Shown here one piece after another: positions 1 to 8,242 of a stretch of DNA of 64,000 bases. The translations under genes and the position numbers were made by a program. How positions within the stretch are numbered: position 1 is the first letter of the stretch; the number at the start of each line of letters is the position of its first letter. The stretch spans positions 62,001 to 126,000 of the forward strand of contig NZ_CP155449.1 of assembly GCF_040518285.1 (NCBI RefSeq). The letters run 5' to 3'. This DNA is from Knoellia sp. S7-12 (lineage in GTDB: Bacteria > Actinomycetota > Actinomycetes > Actinomycetales > Dermatophilaceae). The notes below the pieces were generated by a model. It saw nothing but the letters and a program-made list of their open reading frames with translations, was not told where the DNA came from and made no database searches.

Positions 1-159
1 GGCGCACGTCTGCTGCAGGGTGAGGCTGTCGCCGGCGTGGAAACCGCATGCGACGTTGGCGCTCGTGACGAGGTCGAGCATCGCGGCGTCATCACCGAGC
101 TGCCAGGTGCCCAGCGACTCGCCGAGGTCGGAGTTGAGGTCGATCTGCATGGTCGTCAT
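1..159 (-). CDS. pxpA: 5-oxoprolinase subunit A (LamB/YcsF family), 5' part only
   Basis: The first 53 codons of a gene that runs off the left edge. The start reads [17 protein letters not shown] and continues with a DD pair, an [12 protein letters not shown] stretch and the following helix. These are the N-terminal hallmarks of the LamB/YcsF family, now known as PxpA, part of the PxpABC enzyme that opens 5-oxoproline to glutamate in the cytoplasm. The ATG at 159 and an in-frame ATG at 150 are both possible starts. It lies 8 bp downstream of the NRAMP-like gene on the same strand, a pairing also known from the ycsF-ycsG neighbourhood of Bacillus, so the two are probably one operon. Identification is secure; the rest of the protein is not visible. 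Confidence 0.88.
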   Translation of the reverse strand, partial: MTTMQIDLNSDLGESLGTWQLGDDAAMLDLVTSANVACGFHAGDSLTLQQTCA

Positions 160-167
160 CGGCTGCC

Positions 168-1442
168 TCAGCCCCAGAGTGCGCGCAGGCCGGTGATGGA
201 CTGGTAGCCGAGCCAGAGGGTGAGCAGCCACGCGAGGACGCCGACCGAGAGCAGCCACTTCGGGTAGGCGTAGCCGCGCAGGAGGTCGCGTCGACGCCAG
301 GCCACCCACAGGATCACCGTGAAGCCGATCGGGAGGATCACTCCGTTGAAGCCACCGGCGAAGACGAGCAGCTTGACCGGTGCCTTGCCCAGCAGGAGGA
401 AGAGGACGGTGCAGACCGCGATGAAGGCGACGGTCGCGAGGTTGCGCACGCGCGGGGAGGTCTGCTGCGTCGTGAGGAACGAGACGGTCGTGTAGCTCGC
501 GCCGATGACGGACGTGATCGCCGCTGCCCAGAAGATGACGCCGAAGGCACGGAGCCCGAACTCGCCAGCGGCCTGCTGGAAGGCGCTCGCGGCCGGGTTG
601 TCTGCGGCCAGCTTGGCCCCGCCGTGGACGACACCGAGGACGGCGAGGAAGAGGATCGCGCGCATGATGCCGGTGACGATGATCCCGTAGACCGAACCCT
701 TGGCGATCTCCCTCGCGTGCTCGGGGCCGGTGTTGCCGGACTCGATGAGGCGGTGCGCACCGGCATACGTGATGTAGCCACCGACGGTGCCACCGATGAG
801 GGTCGTGATGGCCAGGATGTCGATCTGCTCCGGCAGCACGCTGTTCTTCAGGGCGAGGCCGACGGGCGGGTTGCTGGTGAAGGCGATGTAGGCCGTCAGG
901 CTGATCATGACGAGGCCGAGGACGACGACGATCTTGTCGAGTGCCGCACCGGCTCGCTTGACGAGGAAGATGCCGATGGCCAGGGCCGCGGAGAGGATGG
1001 CGCCGATCTTGGGGTCGAGGCCGATCATCGAGTCAGTGCCAAGCCCGGTGCCGGCGATGTTGCCGATGTTGAACACCAGGCCGCCGAGGAGGATCAGCAG
1101 GGCGAGGGCCCAACCCAGGCCCGGGGCAACGCGATTGGCGAGCTCATTGGCTCGCAGACCCGAGACGCCGATGACGCGCCAGACGTTCATCTGCACCGCG
1201 ATGTCGACGAGGATCGACACGACGATCGCGAAGGCGAAGGCGGCTCCCAGCGTGACCGTGAAGTTCGTGGTCTGGGTGATGAACCCGGGGCCGATGGCGG
1301 AGGTGGCCATGAGGAACATCGCGCCGAGGAGGGCGCTGCGGCCGTTGGCCTTCTGCTCCTGCTGGGTCGCCGGATCCGTCTGGTCCGTCTGGTCAGGGTG
1401 ATTCGGCTCGGTGCCGTCGAGCGGGGTGGTCCTGGCGTCCAT
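168..1442 (-). CDS. NRAMP-family membrane transporter (YcsG-like)
   Basis: About 424 residues with roughly eleven hydrophobic segments. The first contains the motif [12 protein letters not shown], which resembles the DPGN region of NRAMP divalent-metal transporters but lacks the canonical DPGN. That is typical of the YcsG-like branch found beside 5-oxoprolinase genes, so the substrate may not be Mn2+ or Fe2+. A hydrophilic 35-residue N-terminal tail rich in D, Q, T and P precedes the first membrane helix. I start at the ATG at 1442 ([10 protein letters not shown]); a GTG at 1490 would add 16 residues of poor character. The gene faces away from the GntR regulator at 1585, and two operator-like palindromes sit between them, so repression by that regulator is likely. 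The family is clear, the substrate is inferred only. Confidence 0.82.
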   Translation of the reverse strand: MDARTTPLDGTEPNHPDQTDQTDPATQQEQKANGRSALLGAMFLMATSAIGPGFITQTTNFTVTLGAAFAFAIVVSILVDIAVQMNVWRVIGVSGLRANELANRVAPGLGWALALLILLGGLVFNIGNIAGTGLGTDSMIGLDPKIGAILSAALAIGIFLVKRAGAALDKIVVVLGLVMISLTAYIAFTSNPPVGLALKNSVLPEQIDILAITTLIGGTVGGYITYAGAHRLIESGNTGPEHAREIAKGSVYGIIVTGIMRAILFLAVLGVVHGGAKLAADNPAASAFQQAAGEFGLRAFGVIFWAAAITSVIGASYTTVSFLTTQQTSPRVRNLATVAFIAVCTVLFLLLGKAPVKLLVFAGGFNGVILPIGFTVILWVAWRRRDLLRGYAYPKWLLSVGVLAWLLTLWLGYQSITGLRALWG

Positions 1443-1519
1443 GGGGCTCCGACCTGTGCGGCACCAGTTCCCTGGTGCAGGGGCAACCACATCGTTGTGG
1501 CCGTGATTGAAGGTAGCGG

Positions 1520-1556
1520 ATTGTTGAACAATCCGGCAAGGCTATTGTTCAACAAT
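1520..1556. promoter_or_regulatory. Two tandem FadR-type operators
   Basis: Two perfect 13-bp palindromes, ATTGTTGAACAAT (1520-1532) and ATTGTTCAACAAT (1544-1556), have centres 24 bp apart in the divergent intergenic region. Each contains the TNGTNNNACNA core known for FadR-subfamily GntR regulators, which matches the FCD-type regulator that starts at 1585. They probably control both the regulator and the transporter/pxp operon. Confidence 0.8.
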
Positions 1557-1584
1557 CTTTGGTTCGGCGATCTAGAGTGACGTC

Positions 1585-2286
1585 GTGAGCAACAGCGCCC
1601 TCTCCGCCGCCCTGCAGCGCATCCCCGACGGCGAGAGTGCCCTCCCATCGGCGGCAGAGCGGGTCGGCAACGCCCTGCGTGCCCAGATCGTCGATGGCGC
1701 CCTGCAAGCAGGAACGCGCCTCACCGAGGAGACCATCAGCACGGCGATCGGCTTCTCCCGCAACACGATTCGCGAGGCCTTCGCGCTGCTGGCCGCCGAA
1801 CGCCTCGTGGTCCGCGAGCCGAACCGCGGCGTCTTCGTCGCCACCCCGACCATCGAGGACGTGCATGACCTGTATGCCGCACGCCTCGTCATCGAGCCCG
1901 TCGCCCTCGAGCGTGGTCCCGACTTCGGGCCCCATACCGCAGTCGCGCTCCAGGCGATCGTCGACGGGGCTCGCAGCGCCGCCGCAGGAGGCGACGTCGC
2001 GGGCGTCGCCCAGGCCAACCAGGAGTTCCACCGCACGATCGCCCGGCTCAGCGGCAGCCGGCGGGTCGATCAGCTCATGGAGGGGGTGCTCGCCGAGATG
2101 CGCCTCGTCTTCCACCTCATGAACGATCACTCGCAATTCCACGAGCCCTACCTCGAGCGCAATGCCGAGATCGTGCGCCTGCTCATCGACGATGGCCGCC
2201 CCGCGGCAGCTGCCGCCCTCGCGGACTATCTCGCCGACGCGCGCGAGCACCTGCTTTCCGCGTTGGGTGACGCCACCGGATCCTGA
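1585..2286 (+). CDS. GntR-family transcriptional regulator, FadR subfamily (FCD domain)
   Basis: A 233-residue protein. Residues about 22-85 form a winged helix-turn-helix with the typical GntR run RLTEETISTAIGFSRNTIREA. The remainder is an all-helical FCD ligand domain; the helix with the motif NQEFHRTIARLSGS supplies the Asn/His positions used for metal or effector binding in this family. The GTG start at 1585 lies 28 bp after two FadR-type palindromes. The gene is divergent from the NRAMP-like/pxpA operon, so it most likely senses a metabolite of 5-oxoproline or a related acid and represses both directions. Family assignment is firm; the ligand is inference. Confidence 0.9.
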   Translation: MSNSALSAALQRIPDGESALPSAAERVGNALRAQIVDGALQAGTRLTEETISTAIGFSRNTIREAFALLAAERLVVREPNRGVFVATPTIEDVHDLYAARLVIEPVALERGPDFGPHTAVALQAIVDGARSAAAGGDVAGVAQANQEFHRTIARLSGSRRVDQLMEGVLAEMRLVFHLMNDHSQFHEPYLERNAEIVRLLIDDGRPAAAAALADYLADAREHLLSALGDATGS

Positions 2287-2388
2287 GCGGGCAGCGAAGG
2301 CGCCCGGCGGGCGACAGTCGCGAGGACGGCATACGCCGATCTGGTTTGGAGGTCGTGGGGTGCGTGCGGCACACTGGACCAGTTCCAA

Positions 2389-2471
2389 GCGCAAGTGGCG
2401 GAACGGCAGACGCGCTGCGTTCAGGTCGCAGTGTCCGAAAGGGCGTGGGGGTTCAAATCCCCCCTTGCGCA
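2389..2471 (+). tRNA. tRNA-Leu (anticodon CAG)
   Basis: A class II tRNA of 83 nt without encoded CCA. The 7-bp acceptor GCGCAAG/CTTGCGC, an anticodon arm CTGCG-TTCAGGT-CGCAG with CAG at the anticodon positions, a long variable arm (TGTCCGAAAGGGCGT) and the T arm GGGGG-TTCAAAT-CCCCC are all intact. The discriminator base is A, as expected for Leu. It decodes CTG, the commonest Leu codon here. Confidence 0.97.
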
Positions 2472-2497
2472 CGTTTGTCCCTCGGGACATCAGCAGG

Positions 2498-2528
2498 ACC
2501 CCGAACCCCTCAGGGTTCGGGGTTTCTT
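2498..2528. terminator. Terminator after tRNA-Leu, shared with the convergent gene
   Basis: A perfect 11-bp stem (ACCCCGAACCC at 2498-2508 paired with GGGTTCGGGGT at 2513-2523), a 4-nt loop, and then TTCTT. It follows the tRNA and overlaps the last codons of the convergent gene on the other strand, so it probably works in both directions. Confidence 0.85.
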
Positions 2529-3190
2529 GCGTTCTGGGGATGATCCGGGGCGAGCCGGCCCTGTCGGGTGGCCACGACCAGCCCGGCCGCCCAACCAGGG
2601 GCGCGACCACCGGACGGCGGTCGAGTCACTGGCGCGCCCGTGTCGTGGCCGCTGCGGGCAAGCAGCCAGGAGGTCAGGGAGTTGGAGTTCCACATCTCAC
2701 CGGCCCCTTGCTCATCACGACCCCAGGTCGCGCACGGGAAGGACGGGACGAGGTCCACGACCCGACGGGCCAGTTGCTCGTCGTGGCTCACGCGTCGAGG
2801 GCTGTCGACCGCCGCCGCTAGGTCCGGGATGGTGCCGCCCTCCCAGCATCGGACTTCATATCGGAACAGGCGGGCACGGCCAAGAAACGGCAGGCCCACC
2901 GCACCTTCACCCACGACTCCTCGGTCAACGGTCGTGACCGCCCACACCGGGGTCATCTCGATCGTGAACGCGACTCCGTCAAGATGCACGATCAAGGCCG
3001 AGTGATAGAGGTCCATGGGGGCTCGGTCATGCCGAAGCGCGGTGAGCGCCTCGTACGTGCGCCCACTGCTCCGCACGCATCGTCCGCCTTCTCCCGAGCC
3101 CAACGGAAGCCAGTAGAGGTCGACGCTCGAGGGCGTCCCTTCCTGCTTGGCCCGCCCTGCCAGGCCAGAGAAAACCGGCTCTGTGCTCAT
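2510..3190 (-). CDS. Conserved hypothetical protein (actinobacterial)
   Basis: A 226-residue soluble protein with no signal peptide or membrane helix. Recognisable blocks are YWLPLGSGEGG, the DLYHSALIVHLDG strand, a GRARLFRYEVRCW block, a TWGRDEQGAGEMWNSNS stretch and SGGRAPGWAAGL. From memory the combination recurs in actinobacterial hypothetical proteins, but I know no function. The ATG at 3190 overlaps the stop of the upstream DUF6544 gene (ATGA), so the two are translationally coupled. The C-terminus runs into the tRNA-Leu terminator. I do not assign an activity. Confidence 0.75.
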   Translation of the reverse strand: MSTEPVFSGLAGRAKQEGTPSSVDLYWLPLGSGEGGRCVRSSGRTYEALTALRHDRAPMDLYHSALIVHLDGVAFTIEMTPVWAVTTVDRGVVGEGAVGLPFLGRARLFRYEVRCWEGGTIPDLAAAVDSPRRVSHDEQLARRVVDLVPSFPCATWGRDEQGAGEMWNSNSLTSWLLARSGHDTGAPVTRPPSGGRAPGWAAGLVVATRQGRLAPDHPQNARNPEP

Positions 3191-4422
3191 GGCGCCGCGA
3201 CGGCAGGCACCTGCGGCTGTCCCGCTGCCGCGTTGTCGAGGTGTTGTGGGTTGTACGAAATGTCATCGAGGTCGAACTCCAGATAGGTGAACGGCCCGTC
3301 GGGAAGTGTTGCGGTCCAACGCCCTTCGCCATGCGCGAAGATTCGCCGCCCGTTGAGGTCGCGGTGTGCGGACAGCGGCGTCGACCACGGCTGCGACACG
3401 AACGACGTGCCGTCGGCCGACGCCCGGAACCGGTCCTGCGAGACGAAGTCCACCAGGTCGTGGTCGGAATCGAACGTCAACACAGCCGTCACGCTCTGAC
3501 CAGCGTCGGTGAAGACGCCGCGAACGTGGTGGTCGTCGATGGCGGTCCATCGGATGGGAGCGCCGATGATCGCCCCGGGAGCCATCACCACCAGGTCGTT
3601 GAACACGGTGACCGTCTCGCCCTGGTTCATCTCCGGACCCACGGCGTCGACGACGGGGACCAGTGACAGCACCTTGACCCGCATTCTGGCGGTGGCGTCC
3701 TCGAACTGGTGCAGGACGGTGACAGGCAGCCCGGACCGCGTCGCGTCCATGATGAACAGCCGCTGCGGTCGTGGGCCGTAGGTGTTGACCTGACGGCCGG
3801 TGAACGGCATCCAGGCCTCCTGGGGGCCGCTGCGGATCCGGCCGTGGAAGGTCGCCTCGAAGCTGGTCACCCGAGGCTGGCCCACTGCTCCCGATCGAGC
3901 GATGTAGGCCGCGAGGGGTCCCGGCAAATCAACCAGATCAGCCTCGGTCACGAGAGCGGAGCCTGGACTGGTCGCAGCCAGAGCCTGCGTGGACTGCGTG
4001 TCCCACTGGGCGTGGAAGCTGCCCGGTCCCACGGAAGCCAAGAGGTATGCCGCCGCCAGGACCAGCACGATGTTCGCCGCCGTGCCCGCCTTCGCGTCGC
4101 TCCACGAGGTGATGATCGCCAGTTGCGAGACAGCTGCAGCGACAAGGGCCAGGGTCCACCACCACGTCGGCTTCCCGGCGGCAAGCAGGCCACCAACGGT
4201 CACCACGAGCGCCGCAGCCAGCAACCACAACGCTCCTGCCTGAGCACCAATAGGTTCTTTGAGCTGAGGGATGGCCGACCAGCCCAGGCCCTTGGCTGCT
4301 CCCAGGAGGTGGATGAGTCCATGGCCGACCACGACGGCGGCGAGCGACCAGCGGATGACGGTGTTCACGGGCGCGCCGAGCCCGAGGACCGTCGCTCCCA
4401 CGCTCACACTGACTTCATCCAT
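3187..4422 (-). CDS. DUF6544 family membrane-anchored protein
   Basis: A 411-residue protein in two parts. Residues about 20-135 contain four hydrophobic segments beginning with VVVGHGLIHLLGAAKGLGW, a DoxX-like arrangement. The rest is a globular domain with DLPGPLAAYIARSG, FHGRIRSGPQEAWMPF and EFDLDDISYNP blocks, matching what I know of DUF6544 proteins. The orientation of the globular domain across the membrane is not evident. No catalytic motif is visible. It is the first gene of a two-gene operon and its stop codon overlaps the start of the next gene. The function of the family is unknown to me. Confidence 0.75.
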   Translation of the reverse strand: MDEVSVSVGATVLGLGAPVNTVIRWSLAAVVVGHGLIHLLGAAKGLGWSAIPQLKEPIGAQAGALWLLAAALVVTVGGLLAAGKPTWWWTLALVAAAVSQLAIITSWSDAKAGTAANIVLVLAAAYLLASVGPGSFHAQWDTQSTQALAATSPGSALVTEADLVDLPGPLAAYIARSGAVGQPRVTSFEATFHGRIRSGPQEAWMPFTGRQVNTYGPRPQRLFIMDATRSGLPVTVLHQFEDATARMRVKVLSLVPVVDAVGPEMNQGETVTVFNDLVVMAPGAIIGAPIRWTAIDDHHVRGVFTDAGQSVTAVLTFDSDHDLVDFVSQDRFRASADGTSFVSQPWSTPLSAHRDLNGRRIFAHGEGRWTATLPDGPFTYLEFDLDDISYNPQHLDNAAAGQPQVPAVAAP

Positions 4423-4481
4423 GCCTCAACCCTCAGGCAGCCCGGTCCAGCCGGACAGAGGCGAACGTCCCGGGCTCTGGG

Positions 4482-4758
4482 TCAACCCGATTCGAACGAT
4501 GCCGTGAGCGCGTTCATCGTGGCGGTGCGCTCTCTCAGCCCAACCAGACGGAACATCGGCGTCGCCAACTGGTAGGCACCATAGGTCTACATCTTGGCGT
4601 GGTGACGCACGAGCGTCGAGCCCTCGCTGGCCGGCTCGAGCGAGTATCCGGGCCACCCCTTGGCGTGGAGCCTGCCCGCCTTGGACGTGTCCCACCAGTG
4701 GGACGTCATCGATCGGCGCACGGACAGTGCGCGTCACCTCGAACTCGACGACGCCCAT
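4482..4758 (-). pseudogene. Degraded SRPBCC (polyketide cyclase-like) gene
   Basis: Pieces of one SRPBCC protein are spread over two reading frames. The ATG at 4758 opens MGVVEFEVTRTVRAPIDDV, the classic first strand of the fold. Translation then needs a frame change to continue as HWWDTSKAGRLHAKGWPGYS and STLVRHHAKM. An in-frame TAG follows, and after it the terminal helix TYGAYQLATPMFRLVGLRER resumes. The remnant covers about 92 codons, against roughly 150 for an intact member, so there are internal deletions too. The break in two places argues for a dead gene rather than a single sequencing error. It sits between the DUF6544 operon and the foreign toxin-antitoxin-like module. Confidence 0.75.
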
Positions 4759-4896
4759 GAGGCCATGGTCCGCCTCCGCCTCCGAGTCCCCGGTCACAGG
4801 ACGTTCTTCAAGCGCCGTCGCCTCAATCGGGTTGGAGTCTCGTCTCGGCCTTCACCTACGACCGGGCGAGGCCGGAGGCGAGACTCGTGTCTCGAT

Positions 4897-4932
4897 GATG
4901 AAGAAGATGAAGAAGATGAAGAAGATGAAGAG
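4897..4932. repeat. 9-bp tandem repeat (GATGAAGAA x4)
   Basis: Three exact copies of GATGAAGAA followed by a fourth with one change. The tract is A+T-rich compared with its surroundings. It lies just downstream of the nucleotidyltransferase gene on the minus strand and outside any convincing gene. Such a tract is prone to slippage and may vary in copy number between strains. Confidence 0.85.
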
Positions 4933-4959
4933 CGCGTTTTGGGAGTGGCAGGCGTTCGG

Positions 4960-5694
4960 TCAGTCGTTTAACTTCGCGGCCCGCTCCAGTCTGTCGAGGG
5001 CCTCGGCAGCGTTCTCAACCGACATCGCAGAACTGTCCTGACGGCATTTGATGAGCATCCTGCGCAGCCGTCGACGATCCTTCTGCCCCAATTGGGTCTC
5101 GCGGAAGTCGCGCGCCGAGACGAGGTTCGCCAGCACCACGAAATCGGTGCAGTGGCGCGTACTGGCCCGGTCCGAGGCGATTTTGGTGCGGGCTGCGGCC
5201 TTGCCCACGAGGGCTCCGACCAGATTGGGGCGCAAGATGGCGCCGGTCCGGCCCATGGCTTGAACGATGACACGCTCCGTTCGAGCGAGGGCCTGCGAGG
5301 TGCCAGGCGCCGAGACGGTCGGGGCTCCGCCGGCGCCGAGGCGAGCCGCCGCGACTTCACCAATGCCTTCAGGGATGAGCACGTCGATCTGTGCCTGGCC
5401 TCGGCACCAGCGGTGCTGGGCGCCATCACCGGTGGTCTCGGGCGTGAAGCCCATGTCTTTCAGAGCGCCAGTGAATTGCGCGAGTATTGCTGGGGAAGCC
5501 CGGACGTCTACGACCGTGTCGACATCGTTGGTCGGCCTGGTCGGCGAAAAGCCGCGCTCGGCGCAGTGCAAATGCACGAGTTGGCCGCCGATGAGGGCCC
5601 AGCCGGAGTCAAGGCGCTCGGAGAGGTCCATGAGGGCGTACCAAGAGTCCATCTGAGGTTGGACCATGACCGGCAGTTCGACGGGCTCAGTCAC
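4960..5694 (-). CDS. Nucleotidyltransferase-like protein, putative toxin partner
   Basis: A 244-residue protein from a GTG at 5694, which overlaps the stop of the upstream gene by 8 bp; an ATG at 5712 is an alternative start. Near the N-terminus the motif LIGGQLVHLHCAERG is followed by TNDVDTVVD. This glycine pair plus D-x-D pattern is the nucleotide-binding and metal site of nucleotidyltransferase-fold proteins such as AbiEii/MenT toxins. The C-terminal half is basic and helical. It is cotranscribed with a helix-turn-helix protein, and the pair is richer in A+T than its flanks, so a toxin-antitoxin or abortive-infection role is a reasonable inference. Toxicity is not shown, and some family members are not toxins. 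Confidence 0.65.
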   Translation of the reverse strand: MTEPVELPVMVQPQMDSWYALMDLSERLDSGWALIGGQLVHLHCAERGFSPTRPTNDVDTVVDVRASPAILAQFTGALKDMGFTPETTGDGAQHRWCRGQAQIDVLIPEGIGEVAAARLGAGGAPTVSAPGTSQALARTERVIVQAMGRTGAILRPNLVGALVGKAAARTKIASDRASTRHCTDFVVLANLVSARDFRETQLGQKDRRRLRRMLIKCRQDSSAMSVENAAEALDRLERAAKLND

Positions 5695-6442
5695 GACGGG
5701 GCCCGATGACATCTGCTTCGCGAGCGACGAGCAAAGCGTGCAGGTCAGCGACTGAGCGCATGGCTGCGCTCTTCTCGCGGATGCCGTCGTGCTCAGCCAA
5801 GTCGGCGGCCAGCGCAAGTGGTGACCGGGCTACATCGTCGAGGGCCGGACTTTGAACCTCGGACGGCACGACGTGAAGGATGACGTTGGCGCGAGAGCGA
5901 GGAGCGGGAGAGAGCAAGTGGTCGTCGACGAGGGCGTCTAGGTCCTCGATAGACACGTAACCTTCAGCGGCATCGCCGGCTGACATCCCCGACTCGGGAA
6001 GTGAAACGCCGGAGAGGTGGACGCGCTCGTCGGCCCTGAGGTCCGGCAGGTCTCGCACGGAGGCGATGAAGAGGGCCCGACCGGCACGGTTGCGCATGGC
6101 GTTCACAAGCTGGGCTGCGGAGTCCTCGAGATCGGCGGAGGATGCCTGAGCGTGGAGATTCACCAGGCGCGACCGAGCGCGTGACCGAGCAGAAGGGCTG
6201 AGTTCTGAGGCCGCTTTGTCGCCGAGCGCGACAGAGAGTAGGTCCCATGCGGACTTCGCGGACAAGGGACGCCCAGGACCGGAGTGGCGCTCGAGGCGAC
6301 GCAGGTCGTTCCTTTCGACGGCCCACTGCTTCCCGACCTTCGACGCGGGAAGAGAGCCTCCCCGGATGCGCTGGTGGATGCGCTGCGGGTGGACGCCGAG
6401 GATCTCGGCAGCCTCAGCCACACTCACTCGTTCGTCGGACAT
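5687..6442 (-). CDS. Helix-turn-helix (excisionase-type) protein, putative antitoxin
   Basis: A 251-residue protein whose first 55 residues are a MerR/excisionase-like HTH: VSVAEAAEILGVHPQRIHQR followed by the wing IRGGSLPASKVGKQW. The remaining 190 residues are helical and acidic with no known motif. The ATG at 6442 is chosen because the HTH begins right after it; longer versions would run through the A+T-rich promoter. Its stop overlaps the nucleotidyltransferase start. An inverted repeat of CCTATAAG lies immediately upstream, which suggests autoregulation as is common for antitoxins. The pairing with a nucleotidyltransferase supports an antitoxin role, but that role is inferred. Confidence 0.65.
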   Translation of the reverse strand: MSDERVSVAEAAEILGVHPQRIHQRIRGGSLPASKVGKQWAVERNDLRRLERHSGPGRPLSAKSAWDLLSVALGDKAASELSPSARSRARSRLVNLHAQASSADLEDSAAQLVNAMRNRAGRALFIASVRDLPDLRADERVHLSGVSLPESGMSAGDAAEGYVSIEDLDALVDDHLLSPAPRSRANVILHVVPSEVQSPALDDVARSPLALAADLAEHDGIREKSAAMRSVADLHALLVAREADVIGPRRD

Positions 6443-6454
6443 GATTTCCACTTT

Positions 6455-6501
6455 CCTATAAGTTCTTAAAGGGTTGCAGCAATCATATAAACACTTATAG
6501 G
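6455..6501. promoter_or_regulatory. A+T-rich promoter with CCTATAAG inverted repeat
   Basis: CCTATAAG (6455-6462) and its exact inverse CTTATAGG (6494-6501) are separated by 31 bp of A+T-rich DNA directly upstream of the helix-turn-helix gene. The spacing of about four helical turns between half-site centres would let two dimers or a looped complex bind. It is the likely promoter and operator of the two-gene module. Confidence 0.55.
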
Positions 6502-6578
6502 TTTCCTGCAATGTCACTCGGTGAAGCGTACGGATCGATGGGCCGCGGACCCTTCCGAACACGGCCTAAGGTCGAAGG

Positions 6579-7535
6579 ATGACCCTGCGACCCCTGGCCC
6601 GCGCTCTCGACACCGTGCTCGACCGAGCCGTTGTTCCCGGTTTTTCCAGCATTGGGTATGCCGTCCGCCGTCGCCTTCCGACGTGGCCGGCGGACCCTGC
6701 CGCGGGGGCGCTCGCGGGTCGCCACGTCGCCGTCACCGGCGCCACGTCCGGCCTCGGGATCGCGACGGCCCGCCAGCTCAGTGAGCTCGGCGCGCACGTC
6801 CATCTCATCGTGCGCAACCCCGACAAGGCGGCCCAGGTCGCTGCCGATCTGCCCGGGCCGTCGACGACGTGGGTGTGCGACCTGGGCGATCTCGAGAGCG
6901 TGCGCGAGTGCGCCGCCCGCATCGTGGCGGAGGTGCCTGTGCTCCACGCCCTCGTCCACAACGCGGGCGCGATGCCGCCCCAGCGCACCGAGTCGCCGCA
7001 GGGTCACGAGCTGTCGATGTCGCTGCACGTCCTTGGGCCGGTCCTGCTCACCGAGCTCCTGCTGCCGGTCCTCGCCGGGCATGAGGCTCGGGTCGTCCTC
7101 GTCACTTCTGGTGGCATGTATGCCCAGAAGCTCCCCGCCGACGACCCCGAATACGTGAGCGGCGAGTACTCCGGTGCCACGGCATACGCCAAGAGCAAGC
7201 GCGCCCAAGTGGAACTACTGCCGATCCTCACAACCCGTTGGGCAGCTGACGGCGTCGCCGTCTATGCGATGCACCCGGGCTGGGCTGCCACCCCTGGCGT
7301 GACCGAGTCCTTGCCGACGTTCGACAAGGTCCTGGGGCCGATCCTGCGTGACGCTGATTCCGGCGCGGACACGACGACGTGGCTCGTCGCCTCCACTCCT
7401 CGACCGCGCGGCGGAGAGCTCTGGATGGACCGACGCCAGCGGCCCACTGCCTATCTGGGCAGGAACAGTCCCACCTCGGACGAGCGCCGACGCGTGTGGC
7501 AGTGGGTGGCCACCGCACTTGATGTCAGCCCCTGA
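6579..7535 (+). CDS. Short-chain dehydrogenase/reductase (DHRS-like)
   Basis: A 318-residue SDR. The cofactor motif TGATSGLG is near residue 53, the NAG motif follows, and the catalytic Ser is in VLVTSGG. The YAKSK tetrad segment sits near residue 207, and HPGWAATPG follows. An extension of about 45 residues with an amphipathic start precedes the Rossmann fold, as in DHRS12/retinol-dehydrogenase-like members, and may associate with the membrane. The gene stands alone. The substrate cannot be predicted. Confidence 0.88.
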   Translation: MTLRPLARALDTVLDRAVVPGFSSIGYAVRRRLPTWPADPAAGALAGRHVAVTGATSGLGIATARQLSELGAHVHLIVRNPDKAAQVAADLPGPSTTWVCDLGDLESVRECAARIVAEVPVLHALVHNAGAMPPQRTESPQGHELSMSLHVLGPVLLTELLLPVLAGHEARVVLVTSGGMYAQKLPADDPEYVSGEYSGATAYAKSKRAQVELLPILTTRWAADGVAVYAMHPGWAATPGVTESLPTFDKVLGPILRDADSGADTTTWLVASTPRPRGGELWMDRRQRPTAYLGRNSPTSDERRRVWQWVATALDVSP

Positions 7536-7580
7536 TCGGTGCCTCGTGGCGCTCACCCGAAGGCGCCGGGCCGCGGGAGG

Positions 7581-8159
7581 TCAGTGCAGGGTCGGGCGAT
7601 AGATGAGCTCCTGGATGGAGCCGTCGAGGGTGCGGCTCTCGAGCAACTCGAGGTCGAAGTCGGCCGCCCCCGCGAAGATCGGGTCCGTCCCGGTCTGACC
7701 TGAGACCACGGGGAAGAGCGTCACCTGGACGCGGTCGACGAGTCCGGCGGCCATCAGTGCCCGGTTCATCGACAGGCTGCCGTGCGAACGGAGCGGGACC
7801 GGTGAGTCCTCCTTGAGCCGGGCGACGACGTCGACGGCATTGCCGCTGGCGACAACGGCGTTCGGCCAGTCGAGGGGTCCTTCGAGAGTGCTTGAGATGA
7901 CAGTGGTCGGCAGGTTGACCATCGCGGTGTTGATCGGGTCGAGCTCTCCGGCCTCGTCGAGCGGGCCCAGCATCTCGACGAACTCCCGGTAGGTGTTGGC
8001 GCCGAGGACCATCCGTTGGGGCTGGCTGTATTGCGCGAGGCGGTGCTCGAGGAACTCGGGCCCGTGTTTGCCCCAGTAGCCGCCCCAGTCGCCAGCGGGG
8101 CCATAGGACCCGTAGCCGTCGAGGGTGGACAGGACGTCGAAGGTGAAGCTGGCGGTCAT
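7581..8159 (-). CDS. Dihydrofolate-reductase-like protein (RibD C-terminal domain family)
   Basis: A 192-residue single-domain protein. It starts with the strand FTFDVLSTLDGYGSY, continues with MVLGANTYREF, then the NADPH-binding strand and helix around LRSHGSLSMNRALMAAGLVD and the closing LFPVVSGQTG. These are the features of the actinobacterial dihydrofolate reductase family proteins related to RibD. Known members reduce various substrates, so folate reduction is not implied. It is convergent with the SDR gene with about 45 bp between them. Substrate unknown. Confidence 0.87.
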   Translation of the reverse strand: MTASFTFDVLSTLDGYGSYGPAGDWGGYWGKHGPEFLEHRLAQYSQPQRMVLGANTYREFVEMLGPLDEAGELDPINTAMVNLPTTVISSTLEGPLDWPNAVVASGNAVDVVARLKEDSPVPLRSHGSLSMNRALMAAGLVDRVQVTLFPVVSGQTGTDPIFAGAADFDLELLESRTLDGSIQELIYRPTLH

Positions 8160-8242
8160 GGTGTCCTCCTCGTGTCAGGCAGCCCGAATGGCTGCCTCTC
8201 TTCACCTACGAACGGGCAAGGCCCGATACGACACTCAGCCAG

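Noticed and set aside
4893..5041. Short plus-strand ORF with a Met-Lys-Lys repeat
   Set aside because: Produced by the 9-bp tandem repeat, runs antisense into the nucleotidyltransferase gene, no family resemblance.
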